DNA of 64,000 bases from Granulicella sp. L56 (GTDB taxonomy: Bacteria; Acidobacteriota; Terriglobia; Terriglobales; Acidobacteriaceae). A program made the translations under genes and the position numbers. The DNA is taken from assembly GCF_009765835.1 (NCBI RefSeq), contig NZ_LMUS01000001.1, forward strand, positions 1,106,198-1,170,197. Reading direction: 5' to 3'. This document shows positions 34,316-42,747 of the stretch, piece by piece. Under the pieces are notes generated by a model. The model did no database searches. It saw only the letters and a list, made by a program, of their open reading frames with translations, and was not told the origin of the DNA. Positions within the stretch are counted from its first letter, which is position 1, and each line of letters starts with the position of its first letter.

Positions 34316-35805
34316 GCAATCTCCCCCAAAACCCCGGCAGCCACAGCCACATCGTCAAACGGCACGGTTCCATCTCGCAGAATCTGCACCTTCTCGTGTC
34401 CCTTGCCTGCCAGCAGCACAATATCTCCAGCTTTTGCCGAACGAATCGCAATCTCAATCGCTCCCGCACGGTCTTCTTCTACGATGCAGGTTGTCCCCGT
34501 CGTAGTCACTCCGGCCAGGGCCTCTTCGATAATCTCCATAGACTCTTCACTTCGCGGATTGTCACTGGTCAGCACCACCAGATCGCTGCCCTCGCCCGCA
34601 GCCCGCCCCATCCGTGGCCGTTTCGTCCGGTCCCGGTCCCCGCCGCATCCAAACAACGTAATCACCCGCCCACCGCGCTCCTTCACCAGCTCCCGCCCCA
34701 GCGCAATCAAATTCCGCAAAGCATCATCCGTATGCGCATAATCCACCACCACCGTAATCCCTGTATCTCCCGCAGGCACCACCTCAAACCGCCCCGGCAC
34801 CTGCGCACCCGCAGCCGCTCCTGCGACAATCTCGTCCAGCGTCAATCCACGAGCCCAAGCCGCCGCGCTCGCCGCCAGCAGGTTGTAGACATTCACCCGC
34901 CCCGTCAGTGGAGACAGCATCTCCACCACACCCGCAGGCGTCACCATCCGAAACCGCGTCTCTCCCGCGCGCATCTGCACCGACTCGGCACGAAACTCGC
35001 CTCGCCCCTCCAAACCGTAACGCAGCACCTGCGATTGCCCAGCAACCGCTACCAGCCGCGCACCATAAGGGTCATCCGCATTCACCACCGCCACTCGCGG
35101 CGGCAGCGTACCTACGCCCTCAAACAAACGTGCCTTCGCCGCAAAATAGGCCTCCATCGTCCCGTGATAATCCAGATGGTCCTGCGTCAGGTTCGTAAAG
35201 ATAGCCACATCGACCGGCAGCCCCCACACCCGCTCCTGCTCCAGCGCATGGCTGGACATCTCCATCACCGCCTCAGTAGCACCTGCCTTCACTCCATCCG
35301 CAAAGATCGCCAGCACATCGCGAGACTCCGGCGTCGTATGCGGAGACACCCTCACCTCATCGCCCACATGCGTCTCAATCGTTCCGATCAGCACGCACGT
35401 CCGCTGCACACTCCGCAGCATGGCCTCCAGCAGAAACGCCGTCGTCGTCTTCCCATTCGTGCCGGTCACCGCGCTCAATGCCAGCCGTCGCTCGGGATGC
35501 CCCATCACCGCCGCACTCGCCTCAGCCAACGCCCGCCGCCCATGCTCCACCAGTGCAGCGCCCACCAACGCATGGTCCCGCCGCAAAGCCTCATAGGCCT
35601 CACGCGAATCCGTCACCACCGCAGCCGCACCCTGCGCAACCGCCGCCTCTATGTAGCGATTCCCATCCGTAGCTCCGCCGCGCATCGCGACAAAGACATC
35701 GCCGCGCCCCACTCTTCGCGAGTCATACTCAACGCCGGCAACTTCGACAGGCGCACTCACGCTCTCCACCGCGCCGACATGAGTGATAAAGTCAGTCCAC
35801 CGCAT
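34312..35805 (-). CDS. murE: UDP-MurNAc-dipeptide:meso-diaminopimelate ligase
   Basis: Adds the third amino acid of the stem peptide. ATP site GTNGKT at 115-120; the carbamylated-Lys region reads FAAKARLF around K224; DNPR at 415-418 is the diaminopimelate-specificity motif, as opposed to the L-Lys type. This predicts meso-DAP peptidoglycan. 497 residues. 77 bases downstream of the PBP gene and overlapping murF. Confidence 0.96.
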   Translation of the reverse strand: MRWTDFITHVGAVESVSAPVEVAGVEYDSRRVGRGDVFVAMRGGATDGNRYIEAAVAQGAAAVVTDSREAYEALRRDHALVGAALVEHGRRALAEASAAVMGHPERRLALSAVTGTNGKTTTAFLLEAMLRSVQRTCVLIGTIETHVGDEVRVSPHTTPESRDVLAIFADGVKAGATEAVMEMSSHALEQERVWGLPVDVAIFTNLTQDHLDYHGTMEAYFAAKARLFEGVGTLPPRVAVVNADDPYGARLVAVAGQSQVLRYGLEGRGEFRAESVQMRAGETRFRMVTPAGVVEMLSPLTGRVNVYNLLAASAAAWARGLTLDEIVAGAAAGAQVPGRFEVVPAGDTGITVVVDYAHTDDALRNLIALGRELVKERGGRVITLFGCGGDRDRTKRPRMGRAAGEGSDLVVLTSDNPRSEESMEIIEEALAGVTTTGTTCIVEEDRAGAIEIAIRSAKAGDIVLLAGKGHEKVQILRDGTVPFDDVAVAAGVLGEIA

Positions 35806-35882
35806 AGATCATTCTAAAGCCGACGACAATCAGAACTTGCTCTGCTCTATGTTCTTTACTGCGTAAATCTGCTCAATATTCT

Positions 35883-38228
35883 TCACCGCGTAAATCGAAC
35901 CACGATCTCGGTTCCGCTCGGCACCATCGTTCCCGCGACCGGCACCTGTTCCCGCGCCAGACCACTCCCCACCGGCTTCACGCGCAACCCGACCGCGTCG
36001 GCGCGCTCCACCGCCGCACGGAGGCCCGCGCCGTCAAATGAAGGAACCGCTACACGCTTGCTCGCATCCACCGTAACGCCGCTGCCAACTTTCGCAGGCA
36101 CCGCGGATGTTGTATCCGCAGGCGACAGCCGCTTCGCCTCTCCCGCCGCCGTATCCGGCATAGACGAACTCGTCCCGCCACTAGCCTTGAACGCCGACAG
36201 TATCTTCGCCGGCAGCAGATCGACAATTCCCTGCGACTTCCCTTTTTCAGTGGCCTTCGTCTCCGCGGCGGCAGCCTTGTCTGCCGCGACCGCCTGGGCC
36301 GTAGCGGTGGCCGTCGGGTTCCGCAGCGGATCGTCCGCAGGCAAATTGTTCGCATCGTCGAACATCGCGGTCAAATCTGCAGTGCTGTTCTCAGGAGCGT
36401 CATCGGCCAGATCGTTCGCCGTCAGCACCTTCATCTCTTTCTTTGTCTTCAGCGGCTGATCATGCGGTACTCCCAGATACTCCAGCACTTTCTGCGCTAC
36501 CTCGGCGAAGACAGGAGCGGCGACTGTCGTCCCATATCTGCTGCCGACTGTCGGCGTATCAATCACTACGGTCACTGAGATGGCGGGATTACTCACCGGC
36601 GCAAATCCGGCAAAGCTTGTAACCACCTTCGTATGCGAATAGGTATGCGTCTCAGGATCGACCTTCTGTGCCGTACCCGTCTTTCCTCCCGAGCTATATC
36701 CATTCAAAGCAGCGGGTATCCCCGAGCCATAGAGCACGACCCCCCGCATCATCTCCCGCATCTTCGCCGAAGTCAGCTCCGAAATTGCGCGATGTGCTCC
36801 GTCCGGCAGAGGGTCTGGCAGCTCGTTCTCCGGATGAAAGCCCACTGGCTTCAAGCGAGGATCGCCTTTCATCGCATCGGTTGAATTCAGCAGGATATGC
36901 GGCGGCAGATACTCCCCGCCATTCGCAATGGTGCTTACCATGGTTACGAGTTGGATCGGAGTTACCCCGATCTCCTGCCCAATGGCGAGCGAACCGATGC
37001 TGGTCGCGCCCCACCGGCTCGGTGGCCGCAACAGCCCGCGCGTCTCGCTCGGCAGTTCGATCCCGGTCCGATCTCCGAACCCATACGCCTTGATGTATTT
37101 GTAGAACTTGTCCGGTCCCAGCTTCAACGCCAGTTTCACGGCAGCCACGTCGCTCGACTTTTCCAGCGCCTTATGGATCGTGATCACGCCCATGTGGCCA
37201 TCGGAGACGTCGTCATGGATCGTACGCCCGAACAGCGTAATCGCCCCTCCCTGGCAGTCGATCAGGTCATCCGGCTGCACTCCCGCTGCATCCACTGCGG
37301 CAGAGTACGTTACCAGCTTGAATGTCGAACCCGGCTCATAGATGTTACTTACCGCCAGATCGGTCAGTGCCCCCGGCTGCATGTGCCGCGAATCGTTCGG
37401 ATTGAACCGAGGTGAAATTGCCAGCGCCAGAATCTGTCCCGTATGCGGGTCCTGTACCACCACCGTTCCATGCAGCGCCTTCACCTTCGCCATCTGCGCG
37501 TCCAGCGCTTGCTCCGCCATGTACTGAATGTTTGCATCGATGCTCAGAACAAGGTTCTCACCCGGCAATGGCTGGCGCTCTTCGCTGTCCAGTACATGCC
37601 GCTTCGCATCGAGCGCAGTCAGCATATGTCCCGGCGTACCATGCATGTCGTCGTCGAACTCAAGCTCTAGTCCGCCCAGCCCCTCGTCGTCGGTGCCCAC
37701 ATAGCCCAGCACCTCAGCCGCGAGGTCATTGTTCGGATAAAACCGCTTGAACTCTTTCTGAAAATAAACGCCCTTCAGATTCAGCTCGCGCACCCGATTC
37801 GCCGTCTCCGGATCGAGCTTTCGCGCCACCCACGCAAAATTTCTCGAAGCATTCAGTCTGGCCAGAATCCGTTTCTCGGAGGTATAGCTGTCCCCCGGAT
37901 CGGAGTGCACGATCTGCGACAGCATCTGCGCCGCGTTTTCCCTGTTGTCTCCCAGCTCCGACGGCACCGCGTACACGCTGTCCACCAGCACCGTCATCGC
38001 CAGCTCGCGCAGATTGCGGTCGTACAACATGCCGCGCCGCGGAGCTACCTCAAACGTTCGCTGCTGCTGCTGTGCCGCGCGGTGCACAAACTCGGAGTGC
38101 CGCACAACCTGCACCCACCCCAGCCGCAGCACAATCACTGCTGCCCAGAAACAGAAAAAAAGCGTCACGTAGACGAAACGGATTCTCCGTATCGGAGCCG
38201 TCAACGTCTGCCGTGGCGCCTGCTTCAT
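35883..38228 (-). CDS. ftsI: Class B penicillin-binding protein (FtsI/PBP3) with long linker and PASTA domain
   Basis: Septal transpeptidase, anchored by one helix at about 18-38. The dimerisation domain is followed by the transpeptidase domain with the active-site motifs S301TFK, S358SD and K516TG. After about 590 comes a linker of about 135 residues rich in Ala, Thr, Asp and Ser, then one PASTA domain at about 725-781 (VAVPSFDGAGLRAAV to VVRF). E. coli FtsI (588 residues) lacks both. SSD replaces the more common SxN, a variant known in class B PBPs. Cluster position supports FtsI. Confidence 0.93.
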   Translation of the reverse strand: MKQAPRQTLTAPIRRIRFVYVTLFFCFWAAVIVLRLGWVQVVRHSEFVHRAAQQQQRTFEVAPRRGMLYDRNLRELAMTVLVDSVYAVPSELGDNRENAAQMLSQIVHSDPGDSYTSEKRILARLNASRNFAWVARKLDPETANRVRELNLKGVYFQKEFKRFYPNNDLAAEVLGYVGTDDEGLGGLELEFDDDMHGTPGHMLTALDAKRHVLDSEERQPLPGENLVLSIDANIQYMAEQALDAQMAKVKALHGTVVVQDPHTGQILALAISPRFNPNDSRHMQPGALTDLAVSNIYEPGSTFKLVTYSAAVDAAGVQPDDLIDCQGGAITLFGRTIHDDVSDGHMGVITIHKALEKSSDVAAVKLALKLGPDKFYKYIKAYGFGDRTGIELPSETRGLLRPPSRWGATSIGSLAIGQEIGVTPIQLVTMVSTIANGGEYLPPHILLNSTDAMKGDPRLKPVGFHPENELPDPLPDGAHRAISELTSAKMREMMRGVVLYGSGIPAALNGYSSGGKTGTAQKVDPETHTYSHTKVVTSFAGFAPVSNPAISVTVVIDTPTVGSRYGTTVAAPVFAEVAQKVLEYLGVPHDQPLKTKKEMKVLTANDLADDAPENSTADLTAMFDDANNLPADDPLRNPTATATAQAVAADKAAAAETKATEKGKSQGIVDLLPAKILSAFKASGGTSSSMPDTAAGEAKRLSPADTTSAVPAKVGSGVTVDASKRVAVPSFDGAGLRAAVERADAVGLRVKPVGSGLAREQVPVAGTMVPSGTEIVVRFTR

Positions 38229-38277
38229 ACTTCTGTTAACTCCCGCTCCGTTTGCCTCTTATTGCCTTATCTCTATC

Positions 38278-38802
38278 CTACTGCCCAACAAACCCGGGAG
38301 CATGGGACTGTGCCAGCACCGGAGCCATGGAATCGCTGCCATCCTGCCGCACCACCTGGCCCGGCTGAGGCGCATCCAGCCCAAGCTGTTTGGCAATCCG
38401 GTCGATCCGTTCCGGGTCGGTCAGCTCAGCCTCCGACAGCCGAAGCTGCCGGTTCTGCTCGCTCAGATGTTCGACCTGAACCTTCTGCGCTTCGATGTTG
38501 TAGCCCATCTCGATCGCCGAGAAGTGCTGCCACACATAGACCATCACCAGCAGGAACAAAACGCTCGTCACTGCGGCGAAGGTGCGCATCTCGCGCTTCC
38601 GCTCCGGGTCGTCCGCCTTCACAATGCGGCTGTTGTCGATGTGCTTGGTAAAGAAGACCTCGGGCGTAGGTCCGCGCCGCGCTCTCCGTTGCGCCTCATA
38701 CAGCTCACGGTTCCGCTCGGCCAGGGTCGCCGCGCGCCCCTGCGACTGCCGTCGCGTGCCCATCATCTCGATCTGTTGTCCTGCCATCGCCGTTGCTGCC
38801 AT
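38278..38802 (-). CDS. ftsL: FtsL-like cell division protein
   Basis: Bitopic protein of 174 residues: a long Arg/Glu-rich cytoplasmic N-terminus (about 70 residues), one helix (TFAAVTSVLFLLVMVYVWQH, about 74-93) and a periplasmic coiled coil (EAQKVQVEHLSEQNRQLRL). It continues with LTDPERIDRIAKQLGL, the conserved FtsL end. FtsL recruits FtsB, FtsQ and FtsW/FtsI to the septum. Assignment rests on topology, this motif and position between rsmH and ftsI. Confidence 0.85.
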   Translation of the reverse strand: MAATAMAGQQIEMMGTRRQSQGRAATLAERNRELYEAQRRARRGPTPEVFFTKHIDNSRIVKADDPERKREMRTFAAVTSVLFLLVMVYVWQHFSAIEMGYNIEAQKVQVEHLSEQNRQLRLSEAELTDPERIDRIAKQLGLDAPQPGQVVRQDGSDSMAPVLAQSHAPGFVGQ

Positions 38803-38826
38803 AGCGCACCTCTTTTACTCTTACCT

Positions 38827-38849
38827 GCCCGGCTTCTTTATGTCCGGGC
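38827..38849 (-). other. Hairpin between rsmH and ftsL
   Basis: GCCCGG / CCGGGC, 6-bp stem with an 11-nt loop, in the 219-bp gap between rsmH and ftsL, about 25 bases before the ftsL start. It could be a processing or stabilising element; no T tract supports full termination. The rest of the gap shows nothing. Confidence 0.3.
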
Positions 38850-39021
38850 TGAATTCTTTGCCATCTCTTCAAAACGTACGAACCGGGCCGGGGCTGCTAT
38901 TTGAAGGAAGGGACTTTTTGTTACAAGTTGTCTTTCGCCTGAAAGAAGGTGGGACAACCCCGACCCGATCACTTGCCGTTACCCATCTGGCATCGTCCTC
39001 CCAAACAAGCAACTAAACCTG

Positions 39022-39948
39022 TTACTTAATCTTCTCCGCCGCCCGCATCTTTGCGCTTCTTGCTCGCGGGTTTCTCAACTCTTCCTGCTCACCGGCCACA
39101 ACCGGCTTCTTCGTCAAAACCTCAAACACCTTGTCCCGGCCAGCCTCACGGAACGCATCCTTTACCAGCCGGTCTTCCAACGAGTGGAAGCTGATCAACA
39201 CCAGCCTTCCTCCCGGCTTCAGCAGAGACGGCGCGCTCTCAAGCAGCGTCCTGATCTCTCCCAGCTCATCATTCACTCGAATCCGAAGCGCCTGAAAAGT
39301 CCGTGTAGCGGGGTGAATCTTGTCGCCTTTCATTGATGGGGCCGCGGCCGATACCACTCTGGCTAACTCCGCCGTCGTTGTAATCGGCCGGGCCCTCACA
39401 ATGGCTCTGGCGATTCTCCGCGACCTCCTTTCCTCTCCGAATTCGTAAATCAGGTCGGCGAGCTCGTTTTCGTCCTCCTGATTTACCACTTGCTCGGCCG
39501 TCTCCCCACTGCGCGTATCCATCCGCATATCAAGTGGGCCATCCGACCGAAAGCTGAATCCTCTGTGCGCCTCGTCCAGTTGCAGGCTGCTCACACCAAA
39601 ATCGGCGAGCAGGCCATCCAGACTCCCTGGCTTAATCAGGCTCGAAGCCTCCGAGAACGCCTTAGGCTCAAACACCACCTCCGGCATCTCGCTGCCAATC
39701 TCGGCTCTCACTTCTTCGAGCCTCACCTTGGCTGCCTCCATCGCCTGCGGATCGCGATCAAAGCAGATCAACCTGCCCTTCGCGCCCAGCCTCTTCGCAA
39801 TCGCCGAAGAGTGCCCAGCCAGCCCCAGCGTGGCATCTACATAAACGCCGCCGGGCCGCACATTCAAATACTCCAAAGCTTCATCTAAAAGAACCGGCAC
39901 ATGTTGCATCTTTCGCACCACGCGCTCTCCCTGGGGAGCCTCATCCAT
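39022..39948 (-). CDS. rsmH: 16S rRNA (cytosine1402-N4) methyltransferase
   Basis: Methylates C1402 in the 16S rRNA P-site. SAM-binding segment VYVDATLGLAGHSSAI near 35-50, then LADFGVSSLQLDEAHRGFSF, followed by ATRTFQALRIRVNDEL and LISFHSLEDRLVK. 308 residues, normal. Six bases after the mraZ stop. An internal ATG at residue 14 (MQHVPVLLDEALEYL) may be the true start, since homologues begin there. Confidence 0.96.
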   Translation of the reverse strand: MDEAPQGERVVRKMQHVPVLLDEALEYLNVRPGGVYVDATLGLAGHSSAIAKRLGAKGRLICFDRDPQAMEAAKVRLEEVRAEIGSEMPEVVFEPKAFSEASSLIKPGSLDGLLADFGVSSLQLDEAHRGFSFRSDGPLDMRMDTRSGETAEQVVNQEDENELADLIYEFGEERRSRRIARAIVRARPITTTAELARVVSAAAPSMKGDKIHPATRTFQALRIRVNDELGEIRTLLESAPSLLKPGGRLVLISFHSLEDRLVKDAFREAGRDKVFEVLTKKPVVAGEQEELRNPRARSAKMRAAEKIK

Positions 39949-39954
39949 CTCTGC

Positions 39955-40395
39955 CTACAATCCAAACTCTGACAACGCCATCTGATCCGCTTCCGTCATC
40001 GGGGCTGCATCCATCTCAGCCTTGAACAGATCGTGGTTTACAACTTCGAGGAACGTCTGTACGCCGAACACAACTACCTCGCCCGTCACCTTCGCCGTCT
40101 CTCGCAACAACTGCGGAACCAGCAACCGGCCCTGCGCGTCCATCTCTGCCATCTGTCCGTAGTAGTTCGTCACGTCCAGAAACTTCTTCTTCGCCGGGTT
40201 CATGGAAGGGATCGCGGCCAGCTTCTCCTCGATCTTTTCCCACTCCTTCAGCGGATAGATCTCAGCCCGCTTCCCGTCCTTGCTGGTGATATAAAACTGC
40301 GGCCCATACAGCTCATCCACACGGCGCTTGAACTCAGCAGGCAGCTTCAATCTGCCTTTCTCGTCAACGCGTGTTGGGTGATTTCCGCGAAACAT
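39955..40395 (-). CDS. mraZ: Transcriptional regulator MraZ
   Basis: First gene of the dcw cluster, a DNA-binding ring-forming regulator of that cluster. Two SpoVT/AbrB-like half domains are visible: HPTRVDEKGRLKLPAEFKRR at 6-25 and AEMDAQGRLLVPQLLRE at about 82-98. 146 residues, typical. GAGG lies 6-7 bases before the ATG. A periodic TGG array upstream probably mediates autoregulation. Confidence 0.95.
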   Translation of the reverse strand: MFRGNHPTRVDEKGRLKLPAEFKRRVDELYGPQFYITSKDGKRAEIYPLKEWEKIEEKLAAIPSMNPAKKKFLDVTNYYGQMAEMDAQGRLLVPQLLRETAKVTGEVVVFGVQTFLEVVNHDLFKAEMDAAPMTEADQMALSEFGL

Positions 40396-40467
40396 AGCAA
40401 CCTCGATACGGACCCAGCTAAATCTCTTTCTGAAGCATCTCAGCGGAGTAGAATTTCTTTAGATCGT

Positions 40468-40525
40468 GCCCAAGTTCAACCCTTTTGGACCACTTTCTAC
40501 CACTCCGCTCCACCATCCTTACCCA
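40468..40525 (-). promoter_or_regulatory. Candidate MraZ-binding array upstream of mraZ
   Basis: On the minus strand TGGTA (from 40502), TGGTC (40492), GGGTT (40482) and TGGGC (40472) recur every 10 bp. Two further elements, TGGGT (40525) and TGGTG (40515), are also 10 bp apart. E. coli MraZ binds TGGGN direct repeats with 5-nt spacers, i.e. the same period. The array ends 73 bases before the mraZ start. The rest of the gap to 40736 shows no gene. Confidence 0.55.
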
Positions 40526-40736
40526 GTGCCCCCCTGCTGTAAAGCACTAAATTGCGCAAAATACTGCATTTCCCACAATGGAATGTGGAAAACTCAGCCA
40601 TTTGTATGTATGGATAAATTGACCACTATATGTAGTGTTGGTCTGGCTGGTTCATGCCGAGGACGACACTTGCATACCCAAAACTCATCTGCTAAGGCGA
40701 ATCAAAAGCGAAGTAACCTCTTAGGATAGCTTTTAG

Positions 40737-40787
40737 CGGTTACAAAATTAAATATGTAACCGGTAAAACAACTATTATCCGGTTACA
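40737..40787 (-). terminator. Hairpin and third copy of CGGTTACA at the end of the DUF2127 gene
   Basis: CGGTTACA (40737-40744) and TGTAACCG (40755-40762) form an 8-bp stem with a 10-nt AT loop, 20 bases past the DUF2127 stop. A third CGGTTACA at 40780-40787 overlaps the stop codon and could pair with 40755-40762 instead, giving two alternative stems. Confidence 0.45.
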
Positions 40788-41316
40788 TCTCCGTTCTCGA
40801 GGCGACTGGCTTTTTTCGTCGCAACAGCCACACGAGATAAGCGAGCACAGCAAGATTGATCAGCAACAGGCTCAACCGAAACCAATTGGGCCGCCGTGCC
40901 AGCTCATACAGCTCCCACGGAAGGAACGAGATCGTCAGAATCAGCGTCAGGTACTCCGCCCAAACCTTCTCCAACACCAACCCTACGCCTTCCGTCAGCG
41001 CCACGACAGAATAAGCGAACGTACCCAGGCTAATCAGCTTGAGCCGGTGTACATCGATCAGATCGACCTTATCCAGCAACAACGAAACAAACCGGCTCTC
41101 CGGGTCGAACTTCAACGCCATGGCCACCCGCATCACTACATCGCCAAGGTCTTTGTGCAGCAGATGAATCGCGCCCATCCCGATGCAGAAAAAAAAGATC
41201 GACTTCGCCAATTTAAACAAACCGATCAGCAGCAGGCCGCGATCGCGCGGCCTGTGCTGAGCCTGTCTTTGCACCGTCACCGATTGCCGTTGCGCGGATT
41301 CGTTTTGCGTTGCCAT
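40783..41316 (-). CDS. DUF2127-family membrane protein
   Basis: 177 residues with four hydrophobic segments: LLLIGLFKLAKSIFFFCIGMG (about 28-48), ISLGTFAYSVVALTEGVGLV, YLTLILTISFLPWELYELA and SLLLINLAVLAYLVWLL. The opening segment and the LPWELYELARRPNWFRLSLLLINLAV region are typical of DUF2127. Function unknown. Monocistronic, divergent from the fasciclin gene. Confidence 0.8.
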   Translation of the reverse strand: MATQNESAQRQSVTVQRQAQHRPRDRGLLLIGLFKLAKSIFFFCIGMGAIHLLHKDLGDVVMRVAMALKFDPESRFVSLLLDKVDLIDVHRLKLISLGTFAYSVVALTEGVGLVLEKVWAEYLTLILTISFLPWELYELARRPNWFRLSLLLINLAVLAYLVWLLRRKKPVASRTEM

Positions 41317-41488
41317 CTGATTTCCAGTTGACGGTGGCGCACCGTAATTGTCAACGTATCCCGCGCAGCTTTAACACTCCCCTCTCAAAATAGCGGCAAT
41401 CCACTCCACGCCAGCCGACGTAGATGCTAATGAACACCCGAAACAAGGGACGAAATTTAGAAACTCAGAACGACAAAGGAAAACAATC

Positions 41489-42046
41489 ATGAAGAAGACA
41501 ATCCTCGCCACCATAGCCGTAGCAGCCTTGGCTATCACCTCTTTCAGCGCATCGGCACAGATGAAGGACCCCGACGTCGGCGGCGCAGCCATGTCGCCCC
41601 AGAAGACCATCGTCGAGAACGCCGTCAACTCGCCGATTCACACCACGCTCGTCGCTGCGGTCAAGGCTGCAGGCCTGGTCGATACTCTCAACGGCCCCGG
41701 CCCCTTCACCGTCTTCGCACCGACCGATGATGCCTTTGCCAAGCTGCCCGCGGGCACCGTCGATAACCTCGTCAAGCCCGAGAACAAAGCGACTCTCACC
41801 AAGATCCTCACCTATCACGTCGTTCCCGGCCGCGTCAGCTCCAAGGACTTGATGAAGATGATTAAAAAGGGTCACGGCAAAGCCATGCTGAAGACCGTGC
41901 AGGGTGAAGATCTCACCGCCACCACATCCGACGGCAAGATCATGCTGACAGACGCCAAGGGCGGCACCGCTACCGTCACTACAGCAGACGTCTTCCAGTC
42001 CAACGGCGTCATTCATGTCATCGACACCGTTCTCATGCCCAGCTAG
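41489..42046 (+). CDS. Secreted fasciclin (FAS1) domain protein
   Basis: 185 residues with a signal peptide ([23 protein letters not shown]) and one FAS1 domain at about 48-185. Conserved blocks: [37 protein letters not shown] (H1), [10 protein letters not shown] (YH motif) and [13 protein letters not shown] (H2). FAS1 proteins mediate adhesion or matrix contacts. AAAGGAAA precedes the start, and a strong terminator follows. Confidence 0.93.
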   Translation: MKKTILATIAVAALAITSFSASAQMKDPDVGGAAMSPQKTIVENAVNSPIHTTLVAAVKAAGLVDTLNGPGPFTVFAPTDDAFAKLPAGTVDNLVKPENKATLTKILTYHVVPGRVSSKDLMKMIKKGHGKAMLKTVQGEDLTATTSDGKIMLTDAKGGTATVTTADVFQSNGVIHVIDTVLMPS

Positions 42047-42080
42047 ATATCGCAAGCCAGGTTCGTCCAACTGCACTTCT

Positions 42081-42110
42081 GAGGTGCCCCCAAACGGGCA
42101 CCTCTTTTTT
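42081..42110 (+). terminator. Intrinsic terminator after the FAS1 gene
   Basis: Stem GAGGTGCCC / GGGCACCTC (9 bp), loop CCAAAC, then TTTTTT. Confidence 0.92.
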
Positions 42111-42147
42111 GCATCTACTACACTAGCCCCGAAACGACCAGCGACGA

Positions 42148-42696
42148 ATGCACACCTTTCACTCCCAGCAATGGCTTCCTCTTCCGGCAGAACTTGTCTT
42201 TGCTTTCTTTGCCAATCCTTCGAACCTGCCTCGGCTCATGCCGGCGTGGCAGCAGGCACGCATCGAAAAGGCAATCATCGTCTCTCCCCCGCCGCCGCCT
42301 AATTCATCGGCACTCAACGATGTCTTCTACGTCCTCGCGGCTGGTGCGGGTACTCGGCTTACGATTAGCTTTCGTCCTATCCCCTTCTCACCTGTCCGAC
42401 TCAAGTGGCAGGCCGAGATCGATTCCTTCGTCTGGAACCAGCACTTCTCCGACGTTCAAGTACGCGGTCCTTTCGCGCACTGGCATCACACCCACGCACT
42501 CACACCTGAAACGCGCATCGGCGAATCCGGCAACGCGATTCCCGGAACACTGCTGCAAGACGAAGTTCAATATCAGCTCCCTCTCGGCAGATTGGGCAAT
42601 CTCGCTCATCCCCTTATCACCCGGCAACTCCGCCAAACTTTCGTTTACCGTCATCGACGAACTCGCGAGTTGCTCGCAGCAAACTTTTCTACATAA
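42148..42696 (+). CDS. SRPBCC (START-like) ligand-binding fold protein
   Basis: 182 residues resembling the SRPBCC/polyketide-cyclase-like proteins often labelled cell-division inhibitor-like. The N-terminus FHSQQWLPLPAELVFAFFANPSNLPRLMP is the family opening (input helix and FANPxNL). Later come WNQHFSDVQVRGPFAHWHHTH and a closing helix with RQLRQTFVYRHRRTRELL. Ligand unknown. It sits between two terminators, so it is probably transcribed alone. Confidence 0.8.
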   Translation: MHTFHSQQWLPLPAELVFAFFANPSNLPRLMPAWQQARIEKAIIVSPPPPPNSSALNDVFYVLAAGAGTRLTISFRPIPFSPVRLKWQAEIDSFVWNQHFSDVQVRGPFAHWHHTHALTPETRIGESGNAIPGTLLQDEVQYQLPLGRLGNLAHPLITRQLRQTFVYRHRRTRELLAANFST

Positions 42697-42700
42697 AAAA

Positions 42701-42729
42701 GCGATGGGCCGCACACAGCGGCCCATCGC
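42701..42729. terminator. Bidirectional terminator between the SRPBCC gene and dxs
   Basis: Perfect 12-bp stem GCGATGGGCCGC / GCGGCCCATCGC, loop ACACA, with A-rich sequence before and TT after, between convergent genes. Confidence 0.85.
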
Positions 42730-42747
42730 TTCTCACAAACGAAAAAT

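Noticed and set aside
40540..40735. Possible tRNA or other RNA gene upstream of mraZ
   Set aside because: No cloverleaf or T-loop consensus; only a small TTCCCACA/TGTGGAA stem is visible.
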